Source of the DNA: Aedoeadaptatus urinae
GTDB taxonomy: Bacteria > Bacillota > Clostridia > Tissierellales > Peptoniphilaceae
Length of the DNA stretch: 64,000 bases
Assembly (NCBI RefSeq): GCF_900155585.1
Contig: NZ_LT707416.1
Location: forward strand, 186,001 to 250,000
Reading direction: 5' to 3'
Below the pieces are notes generated by a model. That model made no database searches, was not told where the DNA came from, and saw only the letters and a list, made by a program, of their open reading frames with translations. Shown piece after piece: positions 1 to 8,377 of the stretch; the stretch's first letter is position 1; every line of letters begins with the position of its first letter. The position numbers were made by a program, and so were the translations under genes.

Positions 1-3000
1 TCAATCGAGGTGAGACCAGTACAATGAAAGAACGCTTTCTCGCCTATGTTGCTGATTTTCGTCAAATCAATGTCTTTCAGGGCACTGCAATTCCAAAATG
101 CATTACCGCCGATTGATGTTACGGTGGCCGGTAAATTAACTCTTTCCAGTTTGGAGTCGCGAGCAAAGGTTCCTTCAGGTAATTTCGTCCATGAAGAACC
201 TTCTTCAAAATTTACTTCACGCAGGCTATAGTTAAAGAACATCGTGCATTCCCCGATATCATTCACTGTCTTTGGTAAAGCAATTGTTTCAAGCGCGAAA
301 TTATCACTTAAGGCACCATTTCCTAGTTTTTTCAAATGGCTGCCAGGTTTATAAGTGATCGCTTTTAGCTTATGGCAACCGGTAATCGCATTAACCCCTA
401 TAGTCTCCACGCCTGCAGGAATTTCAAACATTGTCAACTCCGAAGCATTGTAGAGTGCATAATCTGATATGGTTTTTACCGTATCTGGTAAATGAAATTC
501 CGTAACAAGGCTATTTTTCAAAGCATTTGATGCCACAGAGATAACATTATAGGATTTGTCTTCATTTTTTATAGTCGCAGGAATCGTAACAATACCTTTC
601 GCTTTAATTTCATTGGACCCATCACCGATTTGAACAGTGCCATTCTCTCCGGAAGCCGGTTCTGTAAGAACTTTATAAAAGACACCATTCACGGTGAAAG
701 AGCCGCCTGGTACAGGTGGGGCCGGTTCCTTTACCTTAACTTGCGCTTCATTAATGCCACTAGCCACAACCATATTTTTTATAGCATCGTTAGTAACAGT
801 CACAACCAAATCGGGTGATGTTACAGAGATTGCACCTTTTGCCATAGAATTCATTTGTGTTGCCAAAATCTCAATGGAAGAAAGGCCGGGGCATTTACCA
901 ACGGCGGAGTTTTCAATATTTTGTACAGATGCAGGGATTTGTAAAGTGCTTAAGCTTTCACAATCCCATATTAAATATGTGACCATTGTTTTTAAGCCGG
1001 AAGGAAGTTTCAATGTTTCCAGATAAGGGCATTTGTAAAAACTGAATCGTTCAATTGATGTTACAGAATCGGCAATTGTAATGCTTTCCACTTTCGATTG
1101 CTTGAATGCAAAAGATTCAATGTTTTCTACGCCTTTTCCAATAACAATTTCTTTCAATTTAGACGATGTCCCTAGAAACGCATAAACCGAAATTTTTTTC
1201 ACGCCCGCCGGTGTTGTGTAACTAGAGCCTTTTTTATTGGCCGGATATTGCAATAATGATGTCCCATCTTTATTAAATAAGACCCCATCCACAGACTTAA
1301 ACATGGGGTTATTGTTCGCAACAGTAATTTCTGTTAAACCATTACAACCTTCTAAAGGGCACCGGCCAACTTTATTTAGAGAAGCAGGATAATGAAAACT
1401 AGTGATCGCAGTAGAGTGGAAGGCATTCTCTCCCAAACTATTTAATTGATTGTTTTTTGTCAAGCCAATGCTTTTTAGTGCCGTGCAACTATCGAATGCT
1501 TTGTCTTCAATAATCTCCAAGGTGTCAGGCAGTTGAATGCTCTTTAAACTATTGCACCATTGAAATGCGATTCTACCAACTGTTTTTAGCCTACTCCCCA
1601 CGGGGATCACGACTTCTCGAAGTGCCTCATCACACCAAAAAGCCTGTTCTTTTATCGTTGTAAGGCTTGCAGGCAAACTCGCCTTTTGTAAATCGCTGCA
1701 ACTGTTAAAAGCCATTACGCCAATTTCTGTTATGCCATCCGGAAGATCAATCGTTCTTAGACCGCTATTGGAAAAAGCATCTTTTGGAATGACCTTTAAC
1801 TTAGGAGACAGGGTTAAGCCCATCAATTTGTCGGCCATGCAAAATGAGGCTTCACCTATTTGTTCTACGGTAGAAGGCATGGCAAAAGATGTTAATTGCG
1901 CTCCGCGGAATGCATTTTCCCCTATGGTTTTAATTCCTTCCGGTAAAGTCACCGAAGTAAGTTTGGAATTTCTAAATGCATTGGGAGCAACGGATACGAC
2001 AGTATAATTCTTTCCATCTCTGTCGACATTAGCCGGAATTGAAAGGCTTCCATTAGCATCGGTTGCTAATGTTTCTCCATTCCCAATTTGGACTGTTCCT
2101 TTTTGATCGTTATTCGGCTCAGATAACACCTTGTACATCACACCATTTACTATAAATGTTGGCTCGGTAGTTGGTGCTGATAGCGTAATGTTATCGTCAG
2201 CAATGCCAGAAGATTTCAACAGCGTTCTAGTTTTTTCAGAAGCAACCACAAACTTAAGATCACTACACCCATAAAAGGCATTCCTTCCAATGGAATGCAA
2301 CGAGGTTGGGATGGTCAATGTTTCAAGCCTAGAACAATTCCAAAAAGCCAAGTCTCCTATTGATTCCAAGCTATTACCCAGGTCCAGTGACGTCAAGCCC
2401 GTAGATTTGGAAAAGGCATAGTTTCCAAGGACTTTAACTCCTTCCGGTAATTTCACACTTTGAATACTGCTATTGTTCGCGAATGCATAATCCCCTATGT
2501 TTTTTACTGAAGCCGGGACAGTAAAGTCTGTGTCTTTTTTCCCTTCAGGATACTTTACAACTGTCGTTTTATCCGCTGAGTACACCACTCCATTTTCACT
2601 GGCATAGAGTGTATTCCCTTGAGTAACAGATATATTCTTTAAGCTAGGACAATTGTTGAATACATTCTTTCCCATTGCAGTTAAACTGGCCGGTAGAGTT
2701 ATAGATGGCAACTGCTTATTATATGAGAAAACTTCGTCTCCGAGGGAAGTGACCCCTTCAGGTATGACTACAGAAGTTAATTGACTACACTTCGTAAAAG
2801 CTGACGTACCAATCGTCTTTACTGAAGCAGGTATAATGATAGATTTAATAGATGTAGTGTCAAATGCCTTGTCTCCAATAGTTTGTAACTGACTATTTTC
2901 TGCAAATTTGACTTCGCTTAGTGATGTTAAATCTGAAAAAGCAGATTTGCCGATGGAAGTCACTGAAGCAGGAATTGTCACGCTACCTAAGCTATTTTCC

Positions 3001-3305
3001 TCTGTACTATTATCAAAGGCTTTGTCTCCAATAGCTACTACTTTAAAAGTTTCGTTTTTATCATTGGTAACAGTTTCTGGTATTTCAAGACTCTTTTTAT
3101 TAATAGTCATAGAAAATTTTCCATTACCAACTTGGACGGCCCCAGGAGTGTCCTCTGTTTTATCTTTTATGACTTTGTATGTTATTCCATCTTTTTCAAA
3201 TGTGTCTTTCTCCCCAACTGCAAAAGTTGCGGATCCCATAGATGTAAATATAAGTAACAAGGATATTATAAATGACGCTATGCGTTGAAATAGTCTGCCT
3301 CTCAT
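1..3305 (-). CDS. BspA-type leucine-rich-repeat surface protein (N-terminal part; runs off the window)
   Basis: The frame is open from an ATG at 3305 to the window edge, about 1,100 codons without a stop, and the C-terminus is missing. An AGGAGG at 3312-3317 sits 6 bases before the ATG. The N-terminus (MRGRLFQRIASFIISLLLIF) is a typical signal peptide. The mature part consists of short repeats of the form 'IP.SV..IG..AF..C..L..V', the LRR_5/BspA type found on surface proteins of host-associated bacteria. At least three header segments restart the pattern near 3215-3030, 2165-1980 and 695-515 ('NGVMYKVLSEP', 'NGVFYKVLTEP', then 'TVQIG'). The gene is visibly more A+T-rich than its neighbours, which hints at transfer. 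Attachment cannot be judged without the C-terminus. A role in adhesion or binding is inference from the family. Confidence 0.88.
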   Translation of the reverse strand, partial: MRGRLFQRIASFIISLLLIFTSMGSATFAVGEKDTFEKDGITYKVIKDKTEDTPGAVQVGNGKFSMTINKKSLEIPETVTNDKNETFKVVAIGDKAFDNSTEENSLGSVTIPASVTSIGKSAFSDLTSLSEVKFAENSQLQTIGDKAFDTTSIKSIIIPASVKTIGTSAFTKCSQLTSVVIPEGVTSLGDEVFSYNKQLPSITLPASLTAMGKNVFNNCPSLKNISVTQGNTLYASENGVVYSADKTTVVKYPEGKKDTDFTVPASVKNIGDYAFANNSSIQSVKLPEGVKVLGNYAFSKSTGLTSLDLGNSLESIGDLAFWNCSRLETLTIPTSLHSIGRNAFYGCSDLKFVVASEKTRTLLKSSGIADDNITLSAPTTEPTFIVNGVMYKVLSEPNNDQKGTVQIGNGETLATDANGSLSIPANVDRDGKNYTVVSVAPNAFRNSKLTSVTLPEGIKTIGENAFRGAQLTSFAMPSTVEQIGEASFCMADKLMGLTLSPKLKVIPKDAFSNSGLRTIDLPDGITEIGVMAFNSCSDLQKASLPASLTTIKEQAFWCDEALREVVIPVGSRLKTVGRIAFQWCNSLKSIQLPDTLEIIEDKAFDSCTALKSIGLTKNNQLNSLGENAFHSTAITSFHYPASLNKVGRCPLEGCNGLTEITVANNNPMFKSVDGVLFNKDGTSLLQYPANKKGSSYTTPAGVKKISVYAFLGTSSKLKEIVIGKGVENIESFAFKQSKVESITIADSVTSIERFSFYKCPYLETLKLPSGLKTMVTYLIWDCESLSTLQIPASVQNIENSAVGKCPGLSSIEILATQMNSMAKGAISVTSPDLVVTVTNDAIKNMVVASGINEAQVKVKEPAPPVPGGSFTVNGVFYKVLTEPASGENGTVQIGDGSNEIKAKGIVTIPATIKNEDKSYNVISVASNALKNSLVTEFHLPDTVKTISDYALYNASELTMFEIPAGVETIGVNAITGCHKLKAITYKPGSHLKKLGNGALSDNFALETIALPKTVNDIGECTMFFNYSLREVNFEEGSSWTKLPEGTFARDSKLERVNLPATVTSIGGNAFWNCSALKDIDLTKISNIGEKAFFHCTGLTSI

Positions 3306-3585
3306 GTCTGTCCTCCTTTTTATGAATAATCAGCCTTGGCGCTTATGCGAATTGCTGCCCATGAAACTAGCAAAATATAAGCTAAATTTCTAAGTGCCTT
3401 TCATGTCATTTCCTCCGATCTAATACCTGGTAAGTGACGCCAATAGTAGTGGCCTTAAATCAGACCCTTTTGCTACGATTAGCTTCTTGATAGATATTAT
3501 CATAAACGGTATTCTATGTAAACTTTTTCCCGAAGATTGCCTCATGCTAGATTTGCACTTGACTTGGCTTGACAATTCAAGCCAT
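3306..3585. other. Non-coding stretch between the LRR gene and the DUF3021 gene
   Basis: This A+T-rich stretch holds the LRR leader, its RBS and the proposed promoter, and ends at the terminator of the LytTR/DUF3021 operon. Short frames on both strands here lack an RBS or any recognisable motif, so I see no gene in it. Confidence 0.6.
3494..3522 (-). promoter_or_regulatory. Possible promoter of the LRR surface protein gene
   Basis: On the minus strand TTTACA (3522-3517) and TAATAT (3499-3494) are 17 bases apart. Transcription would begin near 3488 and leave a leader of about 180 bases. Inside that leader a GGAGGA (3416-3411) precedes a four-codon frame ATG AAA GGC ACT TAG (3404-3390), which may be a remnant or a tiny leader peptide. 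Confidence 0.4.
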
Positions 3586-3625
3586 AAAAAAGAGACAAAC
3601 CTCGAGTTTTTATCGAGGTTTGTCT
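3586..3625 (-). terminator. Rho-independent terminator of the LytTR-DUF3021 operon
   Basis: A perfect 13-base stem (AGACAAACCTCGA at 3593-3605 with its complement at 3613-3625) and a 7-base loop are followed on the minus strand by a T-rich run (3592-3586). It lies 30 bases beyond the DUF3021 stop. Confidence 0.9.
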
Positions 3626-3654
3626 GCAGTCTGACCGCCGTCATGGCGGCGGCT

Positions 3655-4083
3655 TTATTTCAGTTGTCGATTCATTTTTTCAACCATACGCTTTTCCTTA
3701 AAGTAGATAGCGATCCAAATGATGAAGTAGATTGCGGCAAAGGAAAGGACGGAATAAAGGACCGAGGTCGGGTCTGTGAACCACTTTAGGTAAAATCCCA
3801 CGAAGACAAAGTAGACGAGAAGGATGAAAAAGTGCAGGCCGTGCATGAGGTAGAATGCGCCTTTCTTGCTTTTACAAAATTCGCCGCACAGATAAGAGAC
3901 GAGGCCGAAGCCGCCGTAGCAGAGGCACTGAATAATTTTCGCATAACCGGGAGCCACGGAATCGACAAATTCCGACACGCCGACGATGTTCATGCCCAGT
4001 CTGATGGAGATAAAGGCTTCGATAAGGACGCCGATGCCCACGCCGAACAGAAAAGAGACGATTGCATTTCTTAAGGTTTTCAT
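3655..4083 (-). CDS. DUF3021 family membrane protein
   Basis: This 142-residue protein has four hydrophobic segments, roughly residues 7-28, 46-66, 80-100 and 108-127, and a basic C-terminal tail (FKEKRMVEKMNRQ). Length and layout match DUF3021 proteins. The LytTR regulator gene lies 10 bases upstream in the same operon. In streptococcal LytTR regulatory systems (HdrRM/BrsRM type) the membrane partner holds its LytTR regulator inactive, and by analogy this protein may restrain the regulator at 4094-4534. That role is inference. A strong terminator follows the gene, so the operon is just these two genes. Confidence 0.8.
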   Translation of the reverse strand: MKTLRNAIVSFLFGVGIGVLIEAFISIRLGMNIVGVSEFVDSVAPGYAKIIQCLCYGGFGLVSYLCGEFCKSKKGAFYLMHGLHFFILLVYFVFVGFYLKWFTDPTSVLYSVLSFAAIYFIIWIAIYFKEKRMVEKMNRQLK

Positions 4084-4093
4084 AAGACACCTC

Positions 4094-4534
4094 CTAAAGT
4101 CCCAGGGCTTCTTTAAAGGCCCGCAGGTTTCGCCGAGATACGTAGACCACGTCGCCGTTTTTCATTTCCACGGCAATGGTTCCCGTAAAGCTTAAATCCA
4201 GTTTCTTCACGTAATCTAAATTAATGATGTCGAAGCGGGATATGCGCAAAAAGCGATGGGCCCTGAGGCGCTCTTCGCAAGAGGCAAGGCTCAACCTCAG
4301 GCGATAATTTTCGCTCCCCGCCACGGCGTAAACCGATTTGTCTTGGGCATAGATTCTGACGATGGCGTCGTAGTCCAGGAGAAAGACCTCATCGTCCTTC
4401 AGCCCCACCAGCTTTTCGATGGCCGCCGTATTTAATGCTTCTCGTATTTTTTCCACTTCTTCCGTCATGGTACGGGTGTAAATTTTCACCGACGGCTGCT
4501 CGTAGGCGTCGTCCAAAATGATTTCGACCTTCAT
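4094..4534 (-). CDS. LytTR-domain transcriptional regulator
   Basis: This 146-residue protein has an N-terminal region of about 45 residues and a C-terminal LytTR DNA-binding domain from about residue 48. Diagnostic pieces are 'FLRISRFDIINLDYVKKLD' and 'VYVSRRNLRAFKEALG'. There is no receiver domain, so it is not a conventional response regulator. With the DUF3021 gene directly downstream it forms a stand-alone LytTR system. Such regulators often control their own operon and envelope or competence-type genes; the targets here are unknown. The start has an AGGAGG-type RBS just before 4534. Confidence 0.87.
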   Translation of the reverse strand: MKVEIILDDAYEQPSVKIYTRTMTEEVEKIREALNTAAIEKLVGLKDDEVFLLDYDAIVRIYAQDKSVYAVAGSENYRLRLSLASCEERLRAHRFLRISRFDIINLDYVKKLDLSFTGTIAVEMKNGDVVYVSRRNLRAFKEALGL

Positions 4535-4623
4535 ATCGCACCTCCTGAGTTTATAGTAATGGATGGGGCGGATTTTTTCCGCTGTTTTTCGACAAGCGGT
4601 TCTTTTTTCCTCCCCGGCGGTAC

Positions 4624-4646
4624 AAAAAAGGGCACCCGCAGGTGCC
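4624..4646 (-). terminator. Rho-independent terminator
   Basis: GGCACC (4631-4636) and GGTGCC (4641-4646) form a stem followed on the minus strand by a run of Ts (4629-4624). It lies directly after the small gene at 4652-4957. Confidence 0.8.
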
Positions 4647-4651
4647 GCAAT

Positions 4652-4957
4652 TTATATTTCCATTAAGCCGTTGGCCACGAAGAGCCGGGTAATGCCGAGA
4701 ACTTTTTCCGCATCGATGACGATGCACCCCCCATCCACCTCGGTGTAGTAGGGATAGTAGATGGCGACGCCCCGATCCTCGCATTTTTTGTAGACGATGG
4801 CATCCTTCTTCGGCAGGCCCTTTGACACGGTGGCGCTCATCACATCGGCGACACCGCAACAGGCCATGGTCGGCGGATCTACGGAGAGGGTCGTGAGATT
4901 TTTCTTTTTGACATACGCCATGGCGGCGTCGGTTAAGCGAGCACTGGTTGCTTTCAT
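4652..4957 (-). CDS. Small CC/Se-motif-like protein, function unknown
   Basis: This 101-residue soluble protein carries a conserved-looking 'TMACCGVADVMSATVSKG' segment near residues 30-47 and further cysteines at 'KKCEDRG' and 'GGCIVID'. Layout (a β-rich, HesB-like small domain with a Cys-Cys or Cys-Sec pair) resembles proteins annotated as CC/Se-motif (seleno)proteins in Clostridia. Here both positions are cysteine and no in-frame TGA was needed to read through. The paired cysteines suggest metal or thiol chemistry, but no function is established. It follows murJ by 15 bases on the same strand and may be cotranscribed with it. Confidence 0.6.
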   Translation of the reverse strand: MKATSARLTDAAMAYVKKKNLTTLSVDPPTMACCGVADVMSATVSKGLPKKDAIVYKKCEDRGVAIYYPYYTEVDGGCIVIDAEKVLGITRLFVANGLMEI

Positions 4958-4972
4958 TCCGTTCCTTTCTTT

Positions 4973-6535
4973 TTACGCAATTTTTTTCTTGAAAAATTTA
5001 ATGGCCACGATCTTTTTAATGTCCTTTACTTCCTTAAGGCCCAAGAGGTCCAAGATGAAGAAGTACAGGACGGAAGAAAGGGCGACGGTAATCGTAAAGT
5101 GGATCAGCTTCACGGCGTTGCCTACATTGCCCATAAGGCCGATGCCGCCGAAATAGAAGTAGTAGGCAAAGGCCCCCATGATCAGGGAGGCGATGACGGT
5201 TTTTACGGTGATCTTCACATAGCTCTTCATGCCGATGTGGCCGATTTTCTTTCTGAGCATGGTGAAGGAGAACCAGGTCACCACGGTTTGGGCGATGGAC
5301 ACGGAAAGGGCGAGGCCGTTGATGCCCATGGTCCGTACCAAAACCAAGTTGCAGCCCACGTTAAAGAGCACGTTCACCACGCCGAGATAGAAGGGCGTCT
5401 TCGTGTCTTCCAAACTATAGAAGACCCGGTTCTGCACATTGTTCACGGAAATGGACACGAGGGCCAGGGTATAGAAGCGGAGGCATATGGCCGTGGCGTC
5501 GGCGTCGGCTTGGGTAAAGACGCCACGCATAAAGGCGAGCTCCACAATGGGCTGAGCCAAAACGATGAGCCCGGCCATGGCGGGAATGGTGATGAGAAGG
5601 ACCGATCGCACGGAGCCGTTCATGATCCGCTTGCCCTTTTCCATTTCGCCCTCGTCGAAGGCCTTGCTCATGGCGGGATAGATAACCGATGTAATGGCGG
5701 TAATAAAGATTCCGATGACCAGGACATTGAGCTTGTTGGCATAGTCCAAACGGCTCATGGAGCCGGAGACCAGACCCGATGCCAATGCCCGGTTGACCAA
5801 GGTGTTAATATTGTTGACGCTGACCGTAATAATGGCGGGAATGGCCAAGAGCAGGGTCTGCCTCGTGTGCTCGTCCTTTAAATCCAGCACGGGCTGGAAG
5901 CGGTAGCCCACCCGATGGGAGCCGTACCACACGCAGAGGTATTCCGCTACCACGGCGAGCACGGAGACGATGGTGAGGCCGTAGATGCCGAATTTCGTGG
6001 AGAAAATCATGAGGTAAGCTAAGTAAACCAGATTCAACCAAATAGGCACCGACGCCGCTATGCCGAAGCGGTTGTGAAAATGCAAATAGCCGGTGAAAAT
6101 CCCCTCGTAGGCGGAAAAGACGATGACGGGCATGCCCAATTGAATGAGCTGAACCGTCAGGGCTTTCGTCCGCGGATCGAAACGCGGGCCCACGAGCATG
6201 GTCAACAATGGCGCTCCGACGATGCCCAAGACCATGATTAACAGAGTGAGCAGGCTTACGATGATAAATATATTGTTGGTAAATTTATGCTTGCCCTTTT
6301 CCCCGTATCTGGAATAGACCGACTGCAAGCTTGGGATAAATACGGTACTGATCCCCATGACGATGTACATACTCACCGTCGATGTAGCCGATTGGGCGGC
6401 GACGAATGCGTCTTTTTCAAAACCCGCCCCGAATATGGCGGCCACCATGGACTCACGGACGAAGCCCATCATTTTTCCGATAAGGGAAAATAAAATAATG
6501 AGCACCGTGGACTTGGCGATGGATGTCTTCTTCAT
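4973..6535 (-). CDS. murJ: Lipid II flippase MurJ
   Basis: This 520-residue polytopic membrane protein of the MviN/MurJ (MOP) family moves lipid II across the cytoplasmic membrane for peptidoglycan synthesis. The start 'SLIGKMMGFVRESMVAAIFG' is the family's signature first helix, including the conserved FxRE-type motif. Later segments ('NRVFYSLEDTKTPFYLGV', 'GLALSVSIAQTVV') also match. About 14 helices can be counted, the usual number. The ATG at 6535 has a strong RBS and an extended -10 promoter 22 bases upstream. The nearby amidase and NamZ genes make this a cell-wall neighbourhood. Confidence 0.93.
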   Translation of the reverse strand: MKKTSIAKSTVLIILFSLIGKMMGFVRESMVAAIFGAGFEKDAFVAAQSATSTVSMYIVMGISTVFIPSLQSVYSRYGEKGKHKFTNNIFIIVSLLTLLIMVLGIVGAPLLTMLVGPRFDPRTKALTVQLIQLGMPVIVFSAYEGIFTGYLHFHNRFGIAASVPIWLNLVYLAYLMIFSTKFGIYGLTIVSVLAVVAEYLCVWYGSHRVGYRFQPVLDLKDEHTRQTLLLAIPAIITVSVNNINTLVNRALASGLVSGSMSRLDYANKLNVLVIGIFITAITSVIYPAMSKAFDEGEMEKGKRIMNGSVRSVLLITIPAMAGLIVLAQPIVELAFMRGVFTQADADATAICLRFYTLALVSISVNNVQNRVFYSLEDTKTPFYLGVVNVLFNVGCNLVLVRTMGINGLALSVSIAQTVVTWFSFTMLRKKIGHIGMKSYVKITVKTVIASLIMGAFAYYFYFGGIGLMGNVGNAVKLIHFTITVALSSVLYFFILDLLGLKEVKDIKKIVAIKFFKKKIA

Positions 6536-6557
6536 ACTGCCTCCTTACTAAAGCTAC

Positions 6558-6563
6558 ATTATA
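6558..6563 (-). promoter_or_regulatory. Extended -10 promoter of murJ
   Basis: On the minus strand TGG-TATAAT is a perfect extended -10 element. A weak -35 (TTGAGT) lies 19 bases upstream. Transcription would start about 15 bases before the murJ ATG, leaving room for its RBS. Confidence 0.65.
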
Positions 6564-6635
6564 CCAAATGAACGGGCGAGGAACTCAAAATTTTGCCAAA
6601 GATCTGTGGTAAAATGGGACAAAAGGAGCGAAAAA

Positions 6636-7517
6636 ATGAAAAAATGGATCCTATGCGCCTTTCTTCTCTTGATTGTCACGGCAGCGGGACTGAAAATTTA
6701 CGCCGCGAAAACCGAGGCGGAGCTGACCCGCCAGGTCAAGCAGGAGGAAGCTCTGCGCGATAAAAAGCGGGAGGAACGACGCAAAAAAGAAGCGGCGAAG
6801 AAAAAAGCGCGCTCGGAAATAAAAAAAGAGGCCCCTGCCCCGGCAAAAGCACCCGCCGAGGAAACGCCAAAGGCCAATGTTCCCCCCGGCGACGGGCCCC
6901 TTATCGCCATCGACGCCGGCCACCAGGCACAGGGCAATTCGGAGCAGGAAACCATCGCCCCCTCCTCCGGAAAAACCAAGGCGAAGGTGGCGGACGGCAC
7001 CTGCGGCGTGGCCACGGGCATCCCCGAATACGAATTTACTCTGAATTTCAGCCAATGCTTAAAGAAAAAATTTGAATCGGCGGGCTACCGGGTATTTATG
7101 ATCAGGGAGAGCAACGACGTGAATATTTCCAACCAACAGCGGGCGGCCATGGCCAACGCCTCCGGCGCCCGAGTGTATTTGAGGATTCACGCCAACGGCG
7201 GCCCAGCCTCGGCAAAGGGCATCGAGACCTACTACCCGTCGAAAAATAATCCCGACGTGGGTCATCTGTCCGATCCCTCCCGTCAATTGTCTGAGCTCAT
7301 TTTAAGTGAAATGTGCGCCTCCACGGGTGCCAAGGGCCGAGGCGCCATGGCCCGCGACGACCTGACCGGTACCAACTTCGCCCAAATACCCACGAGCCTC
7401 ATCGAGTGCGGCTACATGTCCAACACGGAAGAGGACAAAAATCTGAACGACCCGAGCTACCAAGACGCCATGGCCCTGGGCATCCTCCGCGCCTTGGATC
7501 GCTATTTCCAACGATAA
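6636..7517 (+). CDS. N-acetylmuramoyl-L-alanine amidase (Amidase_3), membrane-anchored
   Basis: This 293-residue protein has an N-terminal membrane anchor or signal (residues 2-22). A charged Lys/Glu/Ala-rich linker of about 70 residues, probably helical, follows, then an Amidase_3 catalytic domain from about residue 89. The zinc-binding and catalytic pieces are 'IAIDAGHQ', a Glu in 'GIPEYEFTLNF', 'YLRIHANG' and 'SLIECGYMSN' (catalytic Glu). It would cleave the bond between MurNAc and L-Ala in peptidoglycan. I chose the ATG at 6636 because AGGAG lies at 6624-6628; a GTG at 6606 would lack an RBS and spoil the signal peptide. The gene is divergent from murJ. Confidence 0.9.
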   Translation: MKKWILCAFLLLIVTAAGLKIYAAKTEAELTRQVKQEEALRDKKREERRKKEAAKKKARSEIKKEAPAPAKAPAEETPKANVPPGDGPLIAIDAGHQAQGNSEQETIAPSSGKTKAKVADGTCGVATGIPEYEFTLNFSQCLKKKFESAGYRVFMIRESNDVNISNQQRAAMANASGARVYLRIHANGGPASAKGIETYYPSKNNPDVGHLSDPSRQLSELILSEMCASTGAKGRGAMARDDLTGTNFAQIPTSLIECGYMSNTEEDKNLNDPSYQDAMALGILRALDRYFQR

Positions 7518-7526
7518 GGAGCAGCT

Positions 7527-8321
7527 ATGTTTACCATTCACAATTTTACCGACAACGACGACATTCGCATCGTAGAAGAAAAGGGACCCTTCCAGGTATT
7601 GGAATACAAGCGGGACCTTTCCGTACGCAGGGAAGAGGCCATGGCGGCCTACTTCGCCTCTCAAATGAACGTAAGAAAGCGCCAGGTGTACTGCGACCTT
7701 TCCAAGGGCGATGTCACCGTTCAGCCCGGCGCCATGCAATGGACGGCAGGCGACGTTCGCGCCACCACGGGCATTAAGGGAGCCAAGGACTTTTTCGGAA
7801 AAGCCGTCAAGGGCAGCCTCTCCGGCGAAAGCACCATTAAGCCCGAATACACCGGCACGGGCAGACTGTGCCTCGAGCCCACGGACGTCTACATCCTTTT
7901 GGAAGACCTGGCCGATTGGAAGGGCGCCATTATTTTAAAGGACGGCCTCTTTATGGCCTGCGACGGAAGGCTCGAGCAAAAAATCGTCGCCCGCACCAAT
8001 GTCTCCTCCGCCTTCGGGGGCATGGGCCTCTTTAACCTAAGCTTAAAAGGCGACGGCGTCGTCTGCCTCGAATCTCCTGTGCCCCGGGAAGAGCTCATCG
8101 TCGTGGACCTCGTCGACGACGTGCTGAAAATCGACGGCAACCTGGCCCTGGCCTGGTCCAACAGCCTGGAATTTACCGTGGAGCGAAGCGGCAAAAGCTT
8201 AATCGGCTCCGCCGCCAGCGGCGAAGGCCTGGTCAACGCCTACCGCGGCACGGGCCGGGTGATTATGACTCCGGTCATCGATGTGCATCGGCAGCTGCAA
8301 AACGCCGTGAAGAATGATTAA
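7527..8321 (+). CDS. AIM24/TIGR00266 family protein
   Basis: This 264-residue protein is rich in β-strand and glycine patterns typical of the AIM24 (DUF124) β-prism fold. Recognisable elements are 'VQPGAMQWTAGDV', 'EYTGTGRLCLEPT', 'FGGMGLFNLSLKGDGVVCLES' at shorter scale, and 'AYRGTGRVIMTPV' at the end. The family is widespread but has no defined biochemical role in bacteria. The gene lies 9 bases after the amidase stop, so the two are probably cotranscribed, and a bidirectional terminator follows. A link to envelope function is only suggested by context. Confidence 0.82.
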   Translation: MFTIHNFTDNDDIRIVEEKGPFQVLEYKRDLSVRREEAMAAYFASQMNVRKRQVYCDLSKGDVTVQPGAMQWTAGDVRATTGIKGAKDFFGKAVKGSLSGESTIKPEYTGTGRLCLEPTDVYILLEDLADWKGAIILKDGLFMACDGRLEQKIVARTNVSSAFGGMGLFNLSLKGDGVVCLESPVPREELIVVDLVDDVLKIDGNLALAWSNSLEFTVERSGKSLIGSAASGEGLVNAYRGTGRVIMTPVIDVHRQLQNAVKND

Positions 8322-8345
8322 GTAGACGAGCGTGCTCGCCATTTA

Positions 8346-8377
8346 AAAAGCCTCCGAAGCAGATCGGAGGCTTCTTT
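8346..8377. terminator. Bidirectional terminator between the AIM24 and namZ genes
   Basis: AAGCCTCCGA (8348-8357) pairs with TCGGAGGCTT (8364-8373) around a 6-base loop. There is a T-run on the plus side and an A-run on the left, so it can serve both converging genes. Confidence 0.9.

Noticed and set aside
3420-3789. Short frames on both strands around 3420-3789
   Set aside because: They run through the terminator hairpin and the 3' end of the DUF3021 gene, with no RBS or recognisable motif.
5099-5881. 260-codon plus-strand frame within murJ
   Set aside because: Its His/Gly/Asp-rich translation is an antisense artefact of murJ codon use; murJ motifs are unambiguous on the other strand.
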